Positions 24,589-33,790 of a stretch of 51,935 bases of DNA are shown here, one piece after another. Within the stretch, counting starts at the first letter, position 1. Every line of letters begins with the position of its first letter. The DNA lies in assembly GCA_902620405.1 (NCBI GenBank), contig CACNIC010000006.1, forward strand, positions 1 through 51,935, written 5' to 3'. The translations under genes were made by a program, and so were the position numbers. A model generated the notes under the pieces. It saw only the letters and a program-made list of their open reading frames with translations, was not told the DNA's origin and ran no database searches. This DNA comes from an uncultured SAR202 cluster bacterium (GTDB lineage Bacteria > Chloroflexota > Dehalococcoidia > Lucifugimonadales > Lucifugimonadaceae).

Positions 24589-26997
24589 TTAATCTCTTAT
24601 ATCAAAGTCAATTTTTTTTGATAAATGAGATAAAAATATTTTTTCACAATTATCTATTTCTTCTCCAGACAATGTTCTTTCATCAGAACCATATATTAAT
24701 CTCACTGTTAAAGATTTTTTTCTGTCACCAAGTGAATTATCTTTATATATATCAATAACATTTATTCCTAAAATTAAATCAAAATCTGAAATTTCATTAG
24801 TTATGGCTTCAGATAAAATTGAGTCCTCTAAAATAAAACTAATATCCCTCTTAGATACAGGAAATTTATTTATTTGCTCATACTTTATTTCACTTTTTTT
24901 AATGTAATTATTAAAAACTTTTTTTAAATTAATTTCTACAATAAAAACACTTTGATTTTTAACCTCAAATGTAGAAGAAACTTTTTTTGAAACCTCTCCA
25001 AATTCTCCTACTTCCTCATTATTAATTTTAATGACGTAGCTCATTCCGTCTTGAAAATAAGCATGTTCTTTAGGTGTTAAGTCAAATTGAATTTTTAAAT
25101 TTTTAAAAAAATTATCAATAAATGATTTTGCATCATAATAATCAATTTTTCTTTCATTATCCCAAATAGTTTTTTCACGATTACCTATTATTCCTATGAC
25201 TAAATTTTTTTCTTGAATTGGCAAGTTACCTTTTTTTGATTTTTTAAAAGTTGTACCCACTTCAAATAAATTAATATTTTTATTTAGATTTCTAGAATTT
25301 AAACTTAATGTTTTTAGCATTCCAGACTTAAGTGACGGCTTCATGTATTCAACTTCGCTTGACATAGGGTTAAGTATTTTTATGAATTCATCTTCATTTA
25401 TCTCAGGGCAAAAGTATTTAATGTTCTTTAATGAATCTGCAGAATAATTAATTACTTCATTAAAGCCTAAAGCAACACTTAGATCAATAACTTCATCTAA
25501 AAATTCTAAATAATTATTTGGTTTCCATTCAGGAATCACACCAGAAATTGGTGTGGCAGGAATTGAATCATATCCTTCAATCCTACTGATTTCTTCAATC
25601 AAATCTTCTGGAATATTTATATCAGGCCTCCAAAAAGGTGATAAAACTTTATATGTAATCTCTTCTTGGTTTTTTGTTTTTTTGAACTCAAAATTTAATC
25701 TAGAAAAAATTTCATCAACTGATTTTTCTTTAAATGAAAAACCTAATAATGAATTGATTTTATTTAAAGAAAGTTCGATTATTTCATCACTTTTTTGAAA
25801 GCCAGTATCAATAATTTCTGAGGATATATTTCCTCCACAAATTTCCAAGATTAGATGCAATGCTCTATTGAATGCAATTTCACTTAATTCTGGTTTAAGG
25901 TTCTTTTCGAATCTTAAAGTTGCCTGACTTTTTAAATCAAAATGATTAGCTGTTTTTCTATTATTACCACCTTCAAAACATGCTGATTCAAGTACTATTT
26001 TAGATGTGCCATTCTGAATGCCAGATTCTTTACCTCCTTTAATACCTGCAAGAGCTATTGGAATATCTGAATCCGCAACAACAAGCATTTCTTCGGTTAA
26101 CTCTCTTGCTTCTTCATCTAGGGTGACTAATTTTTCACCTTTTTTTGCATTTCTTATAATAATTTTGCTGTTATTTATTTTTTCGTAATCAAATGCATGC
26201 AAAGGTTGTCCGAGCTCAAACATTACGTAATTTGTTATGTCTACTATATTGTTTATGGGGTTTTCACCAATAGAAATTAATGCTGATTTTAACCATTCAG
26301 GTGACTCTTGAATTTTTACGCCTTCAATTACTGCTCCCATATATCTTTTACATAAATTCTTTGCCTCAATATCAATTTCTAAATTATCTGATGATTCAGC
26401 CGATTGTTTATTAAACATTTCTATATTTTTTAAATCGTTTCCTGTAACAGCAGCAACCTCTCTTGCAATACCATATATTCCTAAACAATCTGGTCGGTTT
26501 GGTGTTAATTCAAAATCAATAATAGTGTCAGAATAATAATCTTCAAGTTTTCTTCCAATTTCAAAATCCTGATTTAAATCCAAAATTCCATCATGGTCAT
26601 CTCCTAAACCTAATTCAAGTGAAGAGCATATCATTCCATTTGATATTTCACCTCTAATTTTTGATTTTTTTAAAGTTTCCATCTTTTTGCTTTTAGGACT
26701 GAACAATTTAGATCCAACTGGTGCAAATGCTACTTTTTGATCAACATATAGGTTGCTGGCTCCACAAACTACATCAAGCACACTATCACCTGAATTTACT
26801 TTTACAAGATTTAGTCTGTCAGCATTTGGGTGCTTAGAGACTTCTGATACTTGCCCTACTATAATGCCTTCCCAGTTTCCTTGAGTTTGAACAGATTCGA
26901 CTTCAGTTCCTGCTAAAGTCAAACGATGAAGCAAGTCATCAATGCTTCCTTCATCAACTTTAATATATTTTTTTAGCCAGCTAATTGGTACTTTCAT
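24589..26997 (-). CDS. pheT: Phenylalanyl-tRNA synthetase beta subunit
   Basis: 802 aa, full length. The N-terminal tRNA-binding domain spans about 40-150 (IIVGQVSEVSKHPNADRLNL), followed by LTPNRPDCLGIYGIAREVAA, the B3/4 editing region (about 210-375), the B5 domain (about 400-475) and the C-terminal ferredoxin-like anticodon-binding domain (KFPVSKRDISFILED to the end). It pairs with PheS as a heterotetramer to charge tRNA-Phe. Six bases after pheS. Confidence 0.96.
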   Translation of the reverse strand: MKVPISWLKKYIKVDEGSIDDLLHRLTLAGTEVESVQTQGNWEGIIVGQVSEVSKHPNADRLNLVKVNSGDSVLDVVCGASNLYVDQKVAFAPVGSKLFSPKSKKMETLKKSKIRGEISNGMICSSLELGLGDDHDGILDLNQDFEIGRKLEDYYSDTIIDFELTPNRPDCLGIYGIAREVAAVTGNDLKNIEMFNKQSAESSDNLEIDIEAKNLCKRYMGAVIEGVKIQESPEWLKSALISIGENPINNIVDITNYVMFELGQPLHAFDYEKINNSKIIIRNAKKGEKLVTLDEEARELTEEMLVVADSDIPIALAGIKGGKESGIQNGTSKIVLESACFEGGNNRKTANHFDLKSQATLRFEKNLKPELSEIAFNRALHLILEICGGNISSEIIDTGFQKSDEIIELSLNKINSLLGFSFKEKSVDEIFSRLNFEFKKTKNQEEITYKVLSPFWRPDINIPEDLIEEISRIEGYDSIPATPISGVIPEWKPNNYLEFLDEVIDLSVALGFNEVINYSADSLKNIKYFCPEINEDEFIKILNPMSSEVEYMKPSLKSGMLKTLSLNSRNLNKNINLFEVGTTFKKSKKGNLPIQEKNLVIGIIGNREKTIWDNERKIDYYDAKSFIDNFFKNLKIQFDLTPKEHAYFQDGMSYVIKINNEEVGEFGEVSKKVSSTFEVKNQSVFIVEINLKKVFNNYIKKSEIKYEQINKFPVSKRDISFILEDSILSEAITNEISDFDLILGINVIDIYKDNSLGDRKKSLTVRLIYGSDERTLSGEEIDNCEKIFLSHLSKKIDFDIRD

Positions 26998-27003
26998 AAT
27001 TTC

Positions 27004-27999
27004 CTAAAATTGCTCTAAAAATCTCAAATCATTTGAATAAAATAATCTAATATCGTCTATATTGTGCTTTATCATAGCAATCCTTTCAGGACCCATTCCA
27101 AACGCAAATCCTGATAAATTTTTATCCTTATATCCTGCTTTTTCGAAAACCTTTGGATGAACCATTCCTGCACCTAAAATTTCTAACCATTTACCTTCCC
27201 AATATATTGACATATCGACACCAGGTTCAACGAATGGAAAATAATCGCATCTAAATCTAATTTTTGTTTCACTTCCAAACATTTTTTTTGCAAATTCATA
27301 CAAGGTTCCCTTTAAGTCAGAAAAAGTTAAATTTTTATCAACAGCCAAACCTTCAACTTGATAAAAGTGCCATTCATGAGTAGAGTCTGTTGCTTCGTAT
27401 CTATAACACTTTCCTGGAACAATTACTCTTATTGGAGGGTCTTGATTTTCCATTATTCTTGCTTGAACAGGTGAGGTATGAGTCCGTAAAAGCATTTTTT
27501 CACCATTCTTGTTGATTTTTTCATCTATCCACATTGTGTCCCACATATCTCTAGCCGGATGATCTTCAGGAATATTGAGCATATCAAAATTATATTTATC
27601 TAACTCAATTTCAGGACCTTCTGCGATTTGAAACCCTAAAGAAACAAATGCCTTTCTTATTTCCCTCAGAGTTAATGTAACAGGATGAAGCTTTCCCATT
27701 GAAATATGCCTACTTGGCAATGAATAATCTTCAGATGATTTTGAAGTCCCAATTGTTCCCGAAATTCGATTTTTTGTATCCTTAAGCTTCCCTTCCAATT
27801 CGATTCTTGTTTTATTCCCCAGAGATCCGACAACTTTTTTTTGTTCCTGATCAAGATTCTTAATATTCTTCAAAATATCAGAAAGTTCAGACTTTCTACC
27901 TAAATAATTTACTCTCCAATCTTCAAAATCTTTGTCTGAAACACACGATTTTAGGTCATTTTCAGCTTTGATTTTCAGTTTTTCAATTTTTTCAATCAA
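27004..27999 (-). CDS. pheS: Phenylalanyl-tRNA synthetase alpha subunit
   Basis: 331 aa. The start is TTG at 27999 with an AAGGA site five bases upstream; no ATG lies early in the frame. An N-terminal coiled-coil tRNA-binding arm (1-90) precedes the class II catalytic core: HPVTLTLREI, EGPEIELDKYNFDMLN, PARDMWDTMWID, LLRTHTSPVQARIM, DSTHEWHFYQVEG and the motif 3 GFAFGMGPERIAMIKH. First gene of pheS-pheT-moeA-hypothetical. No T-box leader is seen upstream. Confidence 0.96.
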   Translation of the reverse strand: MIEKIEKLKIKAENDLKSCVSDKDFEDWRVNYLGRKSELSDILKNIKNLDQEQKKVVGSLGNKTRIELEGKLKDTKNRISGTIGTSKSSEDYSLPSRHISMGKLHPVTLTLREIRKAFVSLGFQIAEGPEIELDKYNFDMLNIPEDHPARDMWDTMWIDEKINKNGEKMLLRTHTSPVQARIMENQDPPIRVIVPGKCYRYEATDSTHEWHFYQVEGLAVDKNLTFSDLKGTLYEFAKKMFGSETKIRFRCDYFPFVEPGVDMSIYWEGKWLEILGAGMVHPKVFEKAGYKDKNLSGFAFGMGPERIAMIKHNIDDIRLFYSNDLRFLEQF

Positions 28000-28094
28000 T
28001 TTTTCCTTGAGCTTTCTTTTTTAAATTATTTAATTTAAAGATTGCAAACTTAAATGTAGCATAATTACTACAAGTAGATTTTTATACATTATAG

Positions 28095-28123
28095 TTGAAC
28101 ATTCAAGTTTATTTAAGTACAAT
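28095..28123 (+). promoter_or_regulatory. Promoter of the small DUF5679-like gene, possibly of the trp operon
   Basis: TTGAAC (28095-28100), a 17-base spacer, TACAAT (28118-28123). Initiation near 28130 would give a leader of about 55 bases with a strong AGGAGG site before the ATG at 28186. Because the next operon has no room for its own promoter after the terminator at 28395, this one may also drive trp genes by read-through. Confidence 0.5.
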
Positions 28124-28185
28124 TCTAGTATATTAATTTAGATGTAAATCGACGTTACTCTAAGATTGGACTAGGAGGTCTTTAA

Positions 28186-28368
28186 ATGAAGTTAACAGCG
28201 TACAGTGTTAAATTAAAGAAAGTTGTTGAAATTGCTAACCCTAAAATAGTTACAATGAAGAATGGCCGAAAGGCAGTTCAAGGTGTAGCTGCTGAGGATC
28301 CATCTTCAAAAGTATTTAGAATACTTAGCGACAAAGATGTTGCTGAAGTTGAAAAGCAAATAGGCTAA
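28186..28368 (+). CDS. Small DUF5679-like protein lacking its zinc-ribbon cysteines
   Basis: 60 aa. The pattern AYSVKLKKVVEIANPKIVT, then KNGRKAVQG and KVFRIL, follows the small DUF5679 family, in which AYCVKCK and CPxCG pairs form a zinc ribbon. Here both cysteine pairs are replaced: S-V-K-L in the first, and AAEDPSS in place of the second. The ORF is intact, has an excellent AGGAGG ribosome site, its own promoter and a terminator, so it is expressed rather than decaying. Function of the family is unknown; a ribosome- or nucleic-acid-associated role is only a guess. Confidence 0.75.
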   Translation: MKLTAYSVKLKKVVEIANPKIVTMKNGRKAVQGVAAEDPSSKVFRILSDKDVAEVEKQIG

Positions 28369-28394
28369 CTCGACTATTTAAACAAAATTTAAAG

Positions 28395-28422
28395 CGACCC
28401 ACTTTAATCGTGGGTCGTTTTT
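28395..28422 (+). terminator. Intrinsic terminator just upstream of the AKR-trp operon
   Basis: CGACCCAC (28395-28402) and GTGGGTCG (28410-28417) form a perfect 8-bp GC-rich stem with a 7-base loop, followed by five T residues (28418-28422). It ends the small DUF5679-like gene. The aldo/keto reductase start is only 16 bases further on, so the terminator may also act as a read-through control point for the downstream operon. Confidence 0.88.
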
Positions 28423-28438
28423 ATTGTTGGGAGTAAAT

Positions 28439-29353
28439 ATGGAAAAAGTTTTACTTGGTAAAACAGGTCTCAAAGTTAGCAGGCTTGGCATTGGTTTATC
28501 TGAAATAGGTTCAAGCAATAAAGAAATTTCAAAAGAAATTCTTCATACCGCATTAAATAATGGAATAAATTTTTTTGATACATCCTCTTGCTACGGCAAA
28601 AGTGAAGAATTTGTTGGTGAAAATTTATCTAAATACAGAAACGATATTATTTTAGCTTCTAAATGTGGGCATTCTTCAAGATTTGATTCTAGTCTTCCTG
28701 ATTGGAGCTATGAAGGCATAAAAAAAAGTATCGATAGGAGCCTTAATCTTCTTCAAACAGATAGAGTAGATATCATGCAACTACATTCTTGTGGTGTTGA
28801 TGCCTTAGAAAAAGGAGAGGTGATAAAAGCTCTTGAAGAAGCAAGGTCTGATGGAAAAATTATTCATCTTGGTTTTAGCGGTGATAATGATGCTGCTATT
28901 TGGGCTGCTGAAAGTAACAAGTTTGAAACTATACAAACCAGTTTTAATTTGGTTGAACAAAAAGCAAGATATAAATTATTTGATTTGGTTGAACAAAATG
29001 AATTAGGTCTTATTGCAAAGCGACCAATTGCAAATGGAGCTTGGAGAGCAAATGAAAATCCAAATGTTCACTCTGCTCCAACTAATTATGCAGAAGAATA
29101 TTTTAATAGAGCAGGGATAATGACTGGAGAGGGAAGTATTATTAATGAACCGAAAGACAGAATTATGACTTCGATGGGTTATACATTTAGCTTTAATGAT
29201 ATAGATGTTGGTATAATTGGAACACAGAACCCTAAACATCTTTTGAGTAACATAGATATGTATAAAGAATGTCTTGAAATGCCAAAAGAAGTTGTCAATG
29301 AATTGAACAACAGGTTTGATAAATTCGGTAAAAATTGGGATCAAAGAACATAA
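28439..29353 (+). CDS. Aldo/keto reductase
   Basis: 304 aa from the ATG at 28439, chosen over an in-frame TTG at 28424 because GGGAG (28429-28433) is correctly placed. The AKR tetrad is present: D47 and Y52 (FDTSSCYG), K75 (ASKCGH) and H116 (MQLHSCG). The C-terminal SFNDIDVGIIGTQNPKHL is typical of the NAD(P)H site. Substrate unknown. It abuts trpS with no gap and so appears to be part of the tryptophan operon, an unusual location that may simply reflect shared transcription. Confidence 0.88.
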   Translation: MEKVLLGKTGLKVSRLGIGLSEIGSSNKEISKEILHTALNNGINFFDTSSCYGKSEEFVGENLSKYRNDIILASKCGHSSRFDSSLPDWSYEGIKKSIDRSLNLLQTDRVDIMQLHSCGVDALEKGEVIKALEEARSDGKIIHLGFSGDNDAAIWAAESNKFETIQTSFNLVEQKARYKLFDLVEQNELGLIAKRPIANGAWRANENPNVHSAPTNYAEEYFNRAGIMTGEGSIINEPKDRIMTSMGYTFSFNDIDVGIIGTQNPKHLLSNIDMYKECLEMPKEVVNELNNRFDKFGKNWDQRT

Positions 29354-30364
29354 ATGGATAAAAAGAAAAGAATATTAACTGGAATAAGACCAACTGGAGC
29401 ACTTCATCTTGGTCATTATGTAGGAGCATTAGAGACATGGCTAGAGTTTCAAGACTCTTATGAATCTTTCTTTCTTATAGCAGACTACCAAGCTCTTGGG
29501 GATAATTTTGATGATATAGATAAAATAACTGATTCTGTTAGACAAGTTGCAATTGACTGGCTTTCAGTTGGATTGGATCCAAATAAAAGTAACTTTGTTA
29601 TTCAAAGCTATGTTCCTGAACACGCTGAACTTACTATGCTACTAAGTTTTGTAACTCCACTAGGTATGCTCGAGAGAAATCCAACTTTAAAAAGTGAAAT
29701 AGATCAACTTGCAGTAGAGAAAAGAACTGTAGGATTTTTTAATTATCCTATGAGTCAAGTAGCTGATATTTTACTTCCTAGAGCTGATTTAGTTCCTGTA
29801 GGAGAGGATCAGGCCCCACATATAGAAATGACTAGAGAAGTTGTAAGAAAATTTAATAGAATCTTTGAACCGATATTTAGTGAGCCTGGAATAAAGATTG
29901 GAAGGGTGCCAAGACTCAAAGGGACTGATGGTGGCAATAAAATGAGCAAATCGAAAGGTAACGTCATAGAGCTTAGGTTTTCAGAAGACCAAGTAAATAA
30001 AGCTGTTATGTCAATGTACACTGACCCTAACAGATTGAAGGCAACTGACCCTGGAACAGTAGAAGGGAATCCTGTTTTTGAATATCATGACGCCTTCAAT
30101 GACGATAAAGAAAAAGTAGAAGATTTTAAAACAAGATACAGAGAAGGGAAAGTTGGTGATGTGGAAGTTAAAAAAGATTTAGCTATTGCAATAAATAATT
30201 TTCTGCGACCAATTAGAGAAAAGAGAGACTATTATGAAAAAAATCCTACATTGGTTGAAGAAGCATTAATGGCAGGGACAGATAATGCTAGAAAAATTGC
30301 TGATGAAACGATGAGAATGGTTAGGTCTGCAATGAAAATAGATTCATATACTTCAAGATGGTAG
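29354..30364 (+). CDS. trpS: Tryptophanyl-tRNA synthetase
   Basis: 336 aa class I synthetase. The HIGH-type motif is LHLGHYVGAL (about 17-26) after TGIRPTGA, and the KMSKS loop is GGNKMSKSKGN (about 193-203). Standard length and complete. It lies at the head of the tryptophan biosynthesis genes, overlapping trpE by 7 bases, so charging and synthesis are co-expressed. Confidence 0.96.
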   Translation: MDKKKRILTGIRPTGALHLGHYVGALETWLEFQDSYESFFLIADYQALGDNFDDIDKITDSVRQVAIDWLSVGLDPNKSNFVIQSYVPEHAELTMLLSFVTPLGMLERNPTLKSEIDQLAVEKRTVGFFNYPMSQVADILLPRADLVPVGEDQAPHIEMTREVVRKFNRIFEPIFSEPGIKIGRVPRLKGTDGGNKMSKSKGNVIELRFSEDQVNKAVMSMYTDPNRLKATDPGTVEGNPVFEYHDAFNDDKEKVEDFKTRYREGKVGDVEVKKDLAIAINNFLRPIREKRDYYEKNPTLVEEALMAGTDNARKIADETMRMVRSAMKIDSYTSRW

Positions 30365-31836
30365 AAAATATTCAAGCAGATATTTCAATAGAACTTTTTA
30401 ATGATTTATCAAAAAATTATAATTTAATTCCTATATATAAAGTCATTGAAAAAGGCAAAAAAACACCTGTTTCTGTTTACAAAAATTTGAAAAATCATGC
30501 AAACACATTTCTTTTAGAATCTGTGGAGGGTAATAAAAATTTTGCAAGATATAGCTTTATTGGATTTAACCCAAATAAAATTATTAAAACTGGAGATAAA
30601 GAGAAATTTAAAAAAATTGATCCATTAAATAAACTTGAAGAACAATTAGAAAATATAAGAACTCCAAAGCTAGAAGGATTGCCAGAATTTAATAGCGGTG
30701 CTGTTGGATTTATTTCTTATGAAGCAGTAAGTTATTTTGAGCCCAGCATCAATAAAATTGAAGATCAAACATCTTATTTTCCTGAAAGTATATTTTTTAT
30801 CACAAGTTCATTAATTGTTTTTGACAATGAAGACAATAAAGTTTTTATTATTTCTCATGCCGACTTGAGAGATTCAGAAAATTTTGAAAAAGAATATGAA
30901 AAATCAATAGATGAAATAAAAACTATATCTCAAGTGATTGAAAGTTCATTAGATAGTGAAGAAGAATTTAAAGATACAGATAATGATAATGTTTCTCTTA
31001 AAGTAAATTATTTGACACCAAAAGAAGAGTTCATGAATTCTGTTGAAGAAACAAAGAAGCTTATCTATTCTGGTGAAATGATACAGGCAGTTTTATCTCA
31101 GAAAATAACAGTTGAGGTAGAAGCGCAACCAATAGATATCTTTTCTTCATTAAGAAAAATTAATCCTTCTCCATACATGTTTCTTTTAGATTGTGATGAA
31201 TTTAAAATTATTGGATCTTCGCCAGAATTACTAGTAAAACTTCAAAATGGAAAAACAGAAGTGCATCCTATTGCTGGAACAAGGCCTAGAGGAAAAAATG
31301 AAAATGATGACTTGGAGAATGAGCAAGATTTATTGAGGGATGAAAAAGAAATTGCTGAACATCTAATGTTGCTTGACTTGGGCAGAAATGATCTTGGTAG
31401 AATAGCCAAACCAGGAACAGTTAAGGTTACCCAACAAATGGAAATAGAAAGGTATAGCCATGTGATGCATATTGTTTCTCATGTTGAGGCAGATATAGAT
31501 AAAAGTTTCAATGCTTTTGATGTTTTAAGATCAGCATTTCCAGCTGGAACAGTAACAGGTGCTCCAAAAGTTCGGGCAATGAAATTAATATCTGAAAAAG
31601 AAAAATATAAAAGGGGGCCTTATTCAGGTGCAGTTGGATATTTTTCATACGATGGGAACATGGATACAGCAATAGCTATCAGAACAATAGTTTTAAAAGA
31701 TAATATAGCAATTCTTCAAGCAGGTGCAGGTATTGTTGCTGATTCTGATCCTGAGTCAGAACATAACGAATGTTTAGCAAAAATGGGAGCATTAATTAAA
31801 GCCTTAGAACATGCAGAAAACTCAACAAAGAGATAA
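30358..31836 (+). CDS. trpE: Anthranilate synthase component I
   Basis: 492 aa. The N-terminal domain has FLLESVEG (about 50-57), the LLES segment linked to tryptophan feedback binding, and ARYSFIG. The chorismate-binding domain has [21 protein letters not shown] with Ala rather than the PabB-type Lys, [37 protein letters not shown] and [12 protein letters not shown]. It makes anthranilate from chorismate with TrpG. Starts inside trpS and is followed by a second trpE-type gene overlapping by 26 bases. Confidence 0.95.
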   Translation: MVENIQADISIELFNDLSKNYNLIPIYKVIEKGKKTPVSVYKNLKNHANTFLLESVEGNKNFARYSFIGFNPNKIIKTGDKEKFKKIDPLNKLEEQLENIRTPKLEGLPEFNSGAVGFISYEAVSYFEPSINKIEDQTSYFPESIFFITSSLIVFDNEDNKVFIISHADLRDSENFEKEYEKSIDEIKTISQVIESSLDSEEEFKDTDNDNVSLKVNYLTPKEEFMNSVEETKKLIYSGEMIQAVLSQKITVEVEAQPIDIFSSLRKINPSPYMFLLDCDEFKIIGSSPELLVKLQNGKTEVHPIAGTRPRGKNENDDLENEQDLLRDEKEIAEHLMLLDLGRNDLGRIAKPGTVKVTQQMEIERYSHVMHIVSHVEADIDKSFNAFDVLRSAFPAGTVTGAPKVRAMKLISEKEKYKRGPYSGAVGYFSYDGNMDTAIAIRTIVLKDNIAILQAGAGIVADSDPESEHNECLAKMGALIKALEHAENSTKR

Positions 31837-33214
31837 CTATTTAGTTACCCCAAATAAAAAAGAATATCAAATAATTTCTCCAAAATATCAAAGTATTTTT
31901 TTATCTTTAAAGATAAAGAACTTTAATTTAAACCCTTTAATAGTTCACAAGATAATGAGATCAGAAGATTGCTTTTATATGCAAAAAACACATCCTGGAG
32001 AAAAAGAACCATATGAAACAATTATGGGGCACAAAATTTCAGGAGCCACTAGGACTAATGGAGTAAATCCAATAAAAGAAATTAGAAAATTAATCAATAA
32101 AAATAAATCATTAACTTATTGTAGTGAAAATAAACATTCTGGATTATTCTCTTATTTTTCGTATGAATGTTTCCAGTATTTTGATAAAGTTCCCAAATTG
32201 AAAAAGGATCCAAATGGTTGTCCTGAATGTATAATTCTAAATCCAGAAATAATATCCACATATGATCATAAGGGTAAGTCTATAACTATCTCAAAAAAGT
32301 ATAGGTCATCTACAGAAAATTATGATGATTATATTGAAGACTTAATTAGAATTGCAGATTTTATTTATGAGAAATCAAAACAATTTAGTATTAAATCGCC
32401 TGAAAAACTGAAAGGTCAGAAAAGTAAACCTATAACCAATAAAAGTAAATATTTGAAAAAAATTAAAAAGATAAAAGAAGAGATAATTTCTGGAGAATTA
32501 ATTCAATGCGTACTTACACAAAGATTTAAAAAAATTTCAAAAATAAATGACCAGGAACTGCTTGAATACTTATCTACAAATTATCCATCTGAATATGTTT
32601 ATCAAATATCTGACAAAAAATTTTCAATTACTGGCTCATCTCCGGAAATGTTTTTAAAGGTAAAAAATAATGTTGCAACTATAAGGCCGGTTGCAGGAAC
32701 TATAGGATCCAAAAAAGGTAAAACAAAAAGCCTAATCAAAAAATTAAAATCCAGTATTAAAGACAATGCTGAGCATATTATGCTTGTTGATTTAGCTCGC
32801 AACGATTTGGGTAAAGTTGCTATACCAGGCTCGGTGAAAGTAGACAAATTAATGGAAACAATGGCATACAGAAATGTAATTCATTTAGTATCAGAAGTAA
32901 ATGCAAAATTAAGAGAAGGCAAAGATTTTCTTGATGCATTTTCATCTACATTCCCAATAGGAACTTTGGTTGGCGCTCCTAAAATAAGAGCTGCAGAACT
33001 AATAAACGAGCTTGAAGAAGAAGGGCGAGGGGCTTATTGCGGTGCAATTGGCTGGTTTTCAAACAATGGTAATTTAGAAACAAGTACCATTATCCGTACT
33101 GTTGTTAAAAAAGGTGAAGAATTGTCATTTAATGGAGGAGGAGGAATAGTATTTGACTCTATACCTGAGGTAGAATATCAAGAGACCTTAGATAAGGTAA
33201 AAGCTTTTTGGTAA
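31811..33214 (+). CDS. Second, divergent TrpE-type chorismate-binding enzyme
   Basis: 467 aa. Catalytic landmarks of the family remain: ITGSSPEMFLKV, AEHIMLVDLARNDLGK, NVIHLVSEV, FPIGTLVGAPKIRAA, GAYCGAIGW and EVEYQETL. PVAGT keeps Ala at the position where PabB has a catalytic Lys, so it is TrpE-like rather than PabB. It differs from the first copy in two ways: the RPRG that follows AGT is replaced by IGSKKG, and the LLES feedback motif is replaced by FYMQ. It may be a Trp-insensitive isozyme or a heteromeric partner. Overlaps trpE by 26 bases and is Lys-rich (SKPITNKSKYLKKIKKIK). Confidence 0.8.
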   Translation: MQKTQQRDNYLVTPNKKEYQIISPKYQSIFLSLKIKNFNLNPLIVHKIMRSEDCFYMQKTHPGEKEPYETIMGHKISGATRTNGVNPIKEIRKLINKNKSLTYCSENKHSGLFSYFSYECFQYFDKVPKLKKDPNGCPECIILNPEIISTYDHKGKSITISKKYRSSTENYDDYIEDLIRIADFIYEKSKQFSIKSPEKLKGQKSKPITNKSKYLKKIKKIKEEIISGELIQCVLTQRFKKISKINDQELLEYLSTNYPSEYVYQISDKKFSITGSSPEMFLKVKNNVATIRPVAGTIGSKKGKTKSLIKKLKSSIKDNAEHIMLVDLARNDLGKVAIPGSVKVDKLMETMAYRNVIHLVSEVNAKLREGKDFLDAFSSTFPIGTLVGAPKIRAAELINELEEEGRGAYCGAIGWFSNNGNLETSTIIRTVVKKGEELSFNGGGGIVFDSIPEVEYQETLDKVKAFW

Positions 33215-33220
33215 ATATAA

Positions 33221-33790
33221 ATGATTATACTTATAGACAACTACGACAGTTTTACTTACAACCTTTTTCAATATATGACTGAGCTTGGTGCTAAAGTAAA
33301 AGTTTTCCGGAACGATGAAATAGAAATATCAGAAATTGAAAAAATGGCACCTGACAAACTAGTTGTTTCACCAGGGCCTTCAAACCCTGAAAATGCTGGC
33401 ATTTCTGAAGAATTAATAAAAAAAATGGCCCCAATTATTCCTATATTAGGTGTTTGTCTTGGTCATCAATGTATTGGGTCAACATATGGGGCTAAAGTAG
33501 GTTATGCTGGGGAAGTAAAGCATGGAAAAATCTCCGAAATTACCCATGACGGAAAAGGTGTATTTAAAAATATTAAAAATCCTCTTAAAGTTGTAAGATA
33601 TCACTCATTGTCAATTGATGAAAAAACATTACCTGAAGAACTTGAGGTTACTGCAAGAAGTGAAAGCGGGGTAATAATGGGCGTAAGGCACAAGAATTAC
33701 GATATTGAAGGAATACAATTTCACCCAGAATCCATTTTCACAGAAAATGGTAAAGAAATGATCAACAATTTTTTAAATTATGGAAAATAA
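33221..33790 (+). CDS. trpG: Anthranilate synthase component II (glutamine amidotransferase)
   Basis: 189 aa class I amidotransferase. DNYDSFTYNL at the N-terminus, SPGPSNPENAG, the nucleophile in GVCLGHQ (about Cys79), and His-Glu in GIQFHPESI complete the triad. It releases ammonia from glutamine for TrpE. It could serve either upstream TrpE-type protein. Overlaps trpD by 11 bases. Confidence 0.95.
   Translation: MIILIDNYDSFTYNLFQYMTELGAKVKVFRNDEIEISEIEKMAPDKLVVSPGPSNPENAGISEELIKKMAPIIPILGVCLGHQCIGSTYGAKVGYAGEVKHGKISEITHDGKGVFKNIKNPLKVVRYHSLSIDEKTLPEELEVTARSESGVIMGVRHKNYDIEGIQFHPESIFTENGKEMINNFLNYGK

Noticed and set aside
28000-28185. T-box or riboswitch leader before pheS or the small gene
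   Set aside because: No T-box AGGGTGGNACCGCG-like sequence and no long GC-rich leader structure; the region is AT-rich with ordinary promoter elements.
31811-33214. Second chorismate enzyme as PabB (folate pathway)
   Set aside because: PabB enzymes carry a Lys in the PIKGT motif; this protein has PVAGT, so the anthranilate-type branch fits better.
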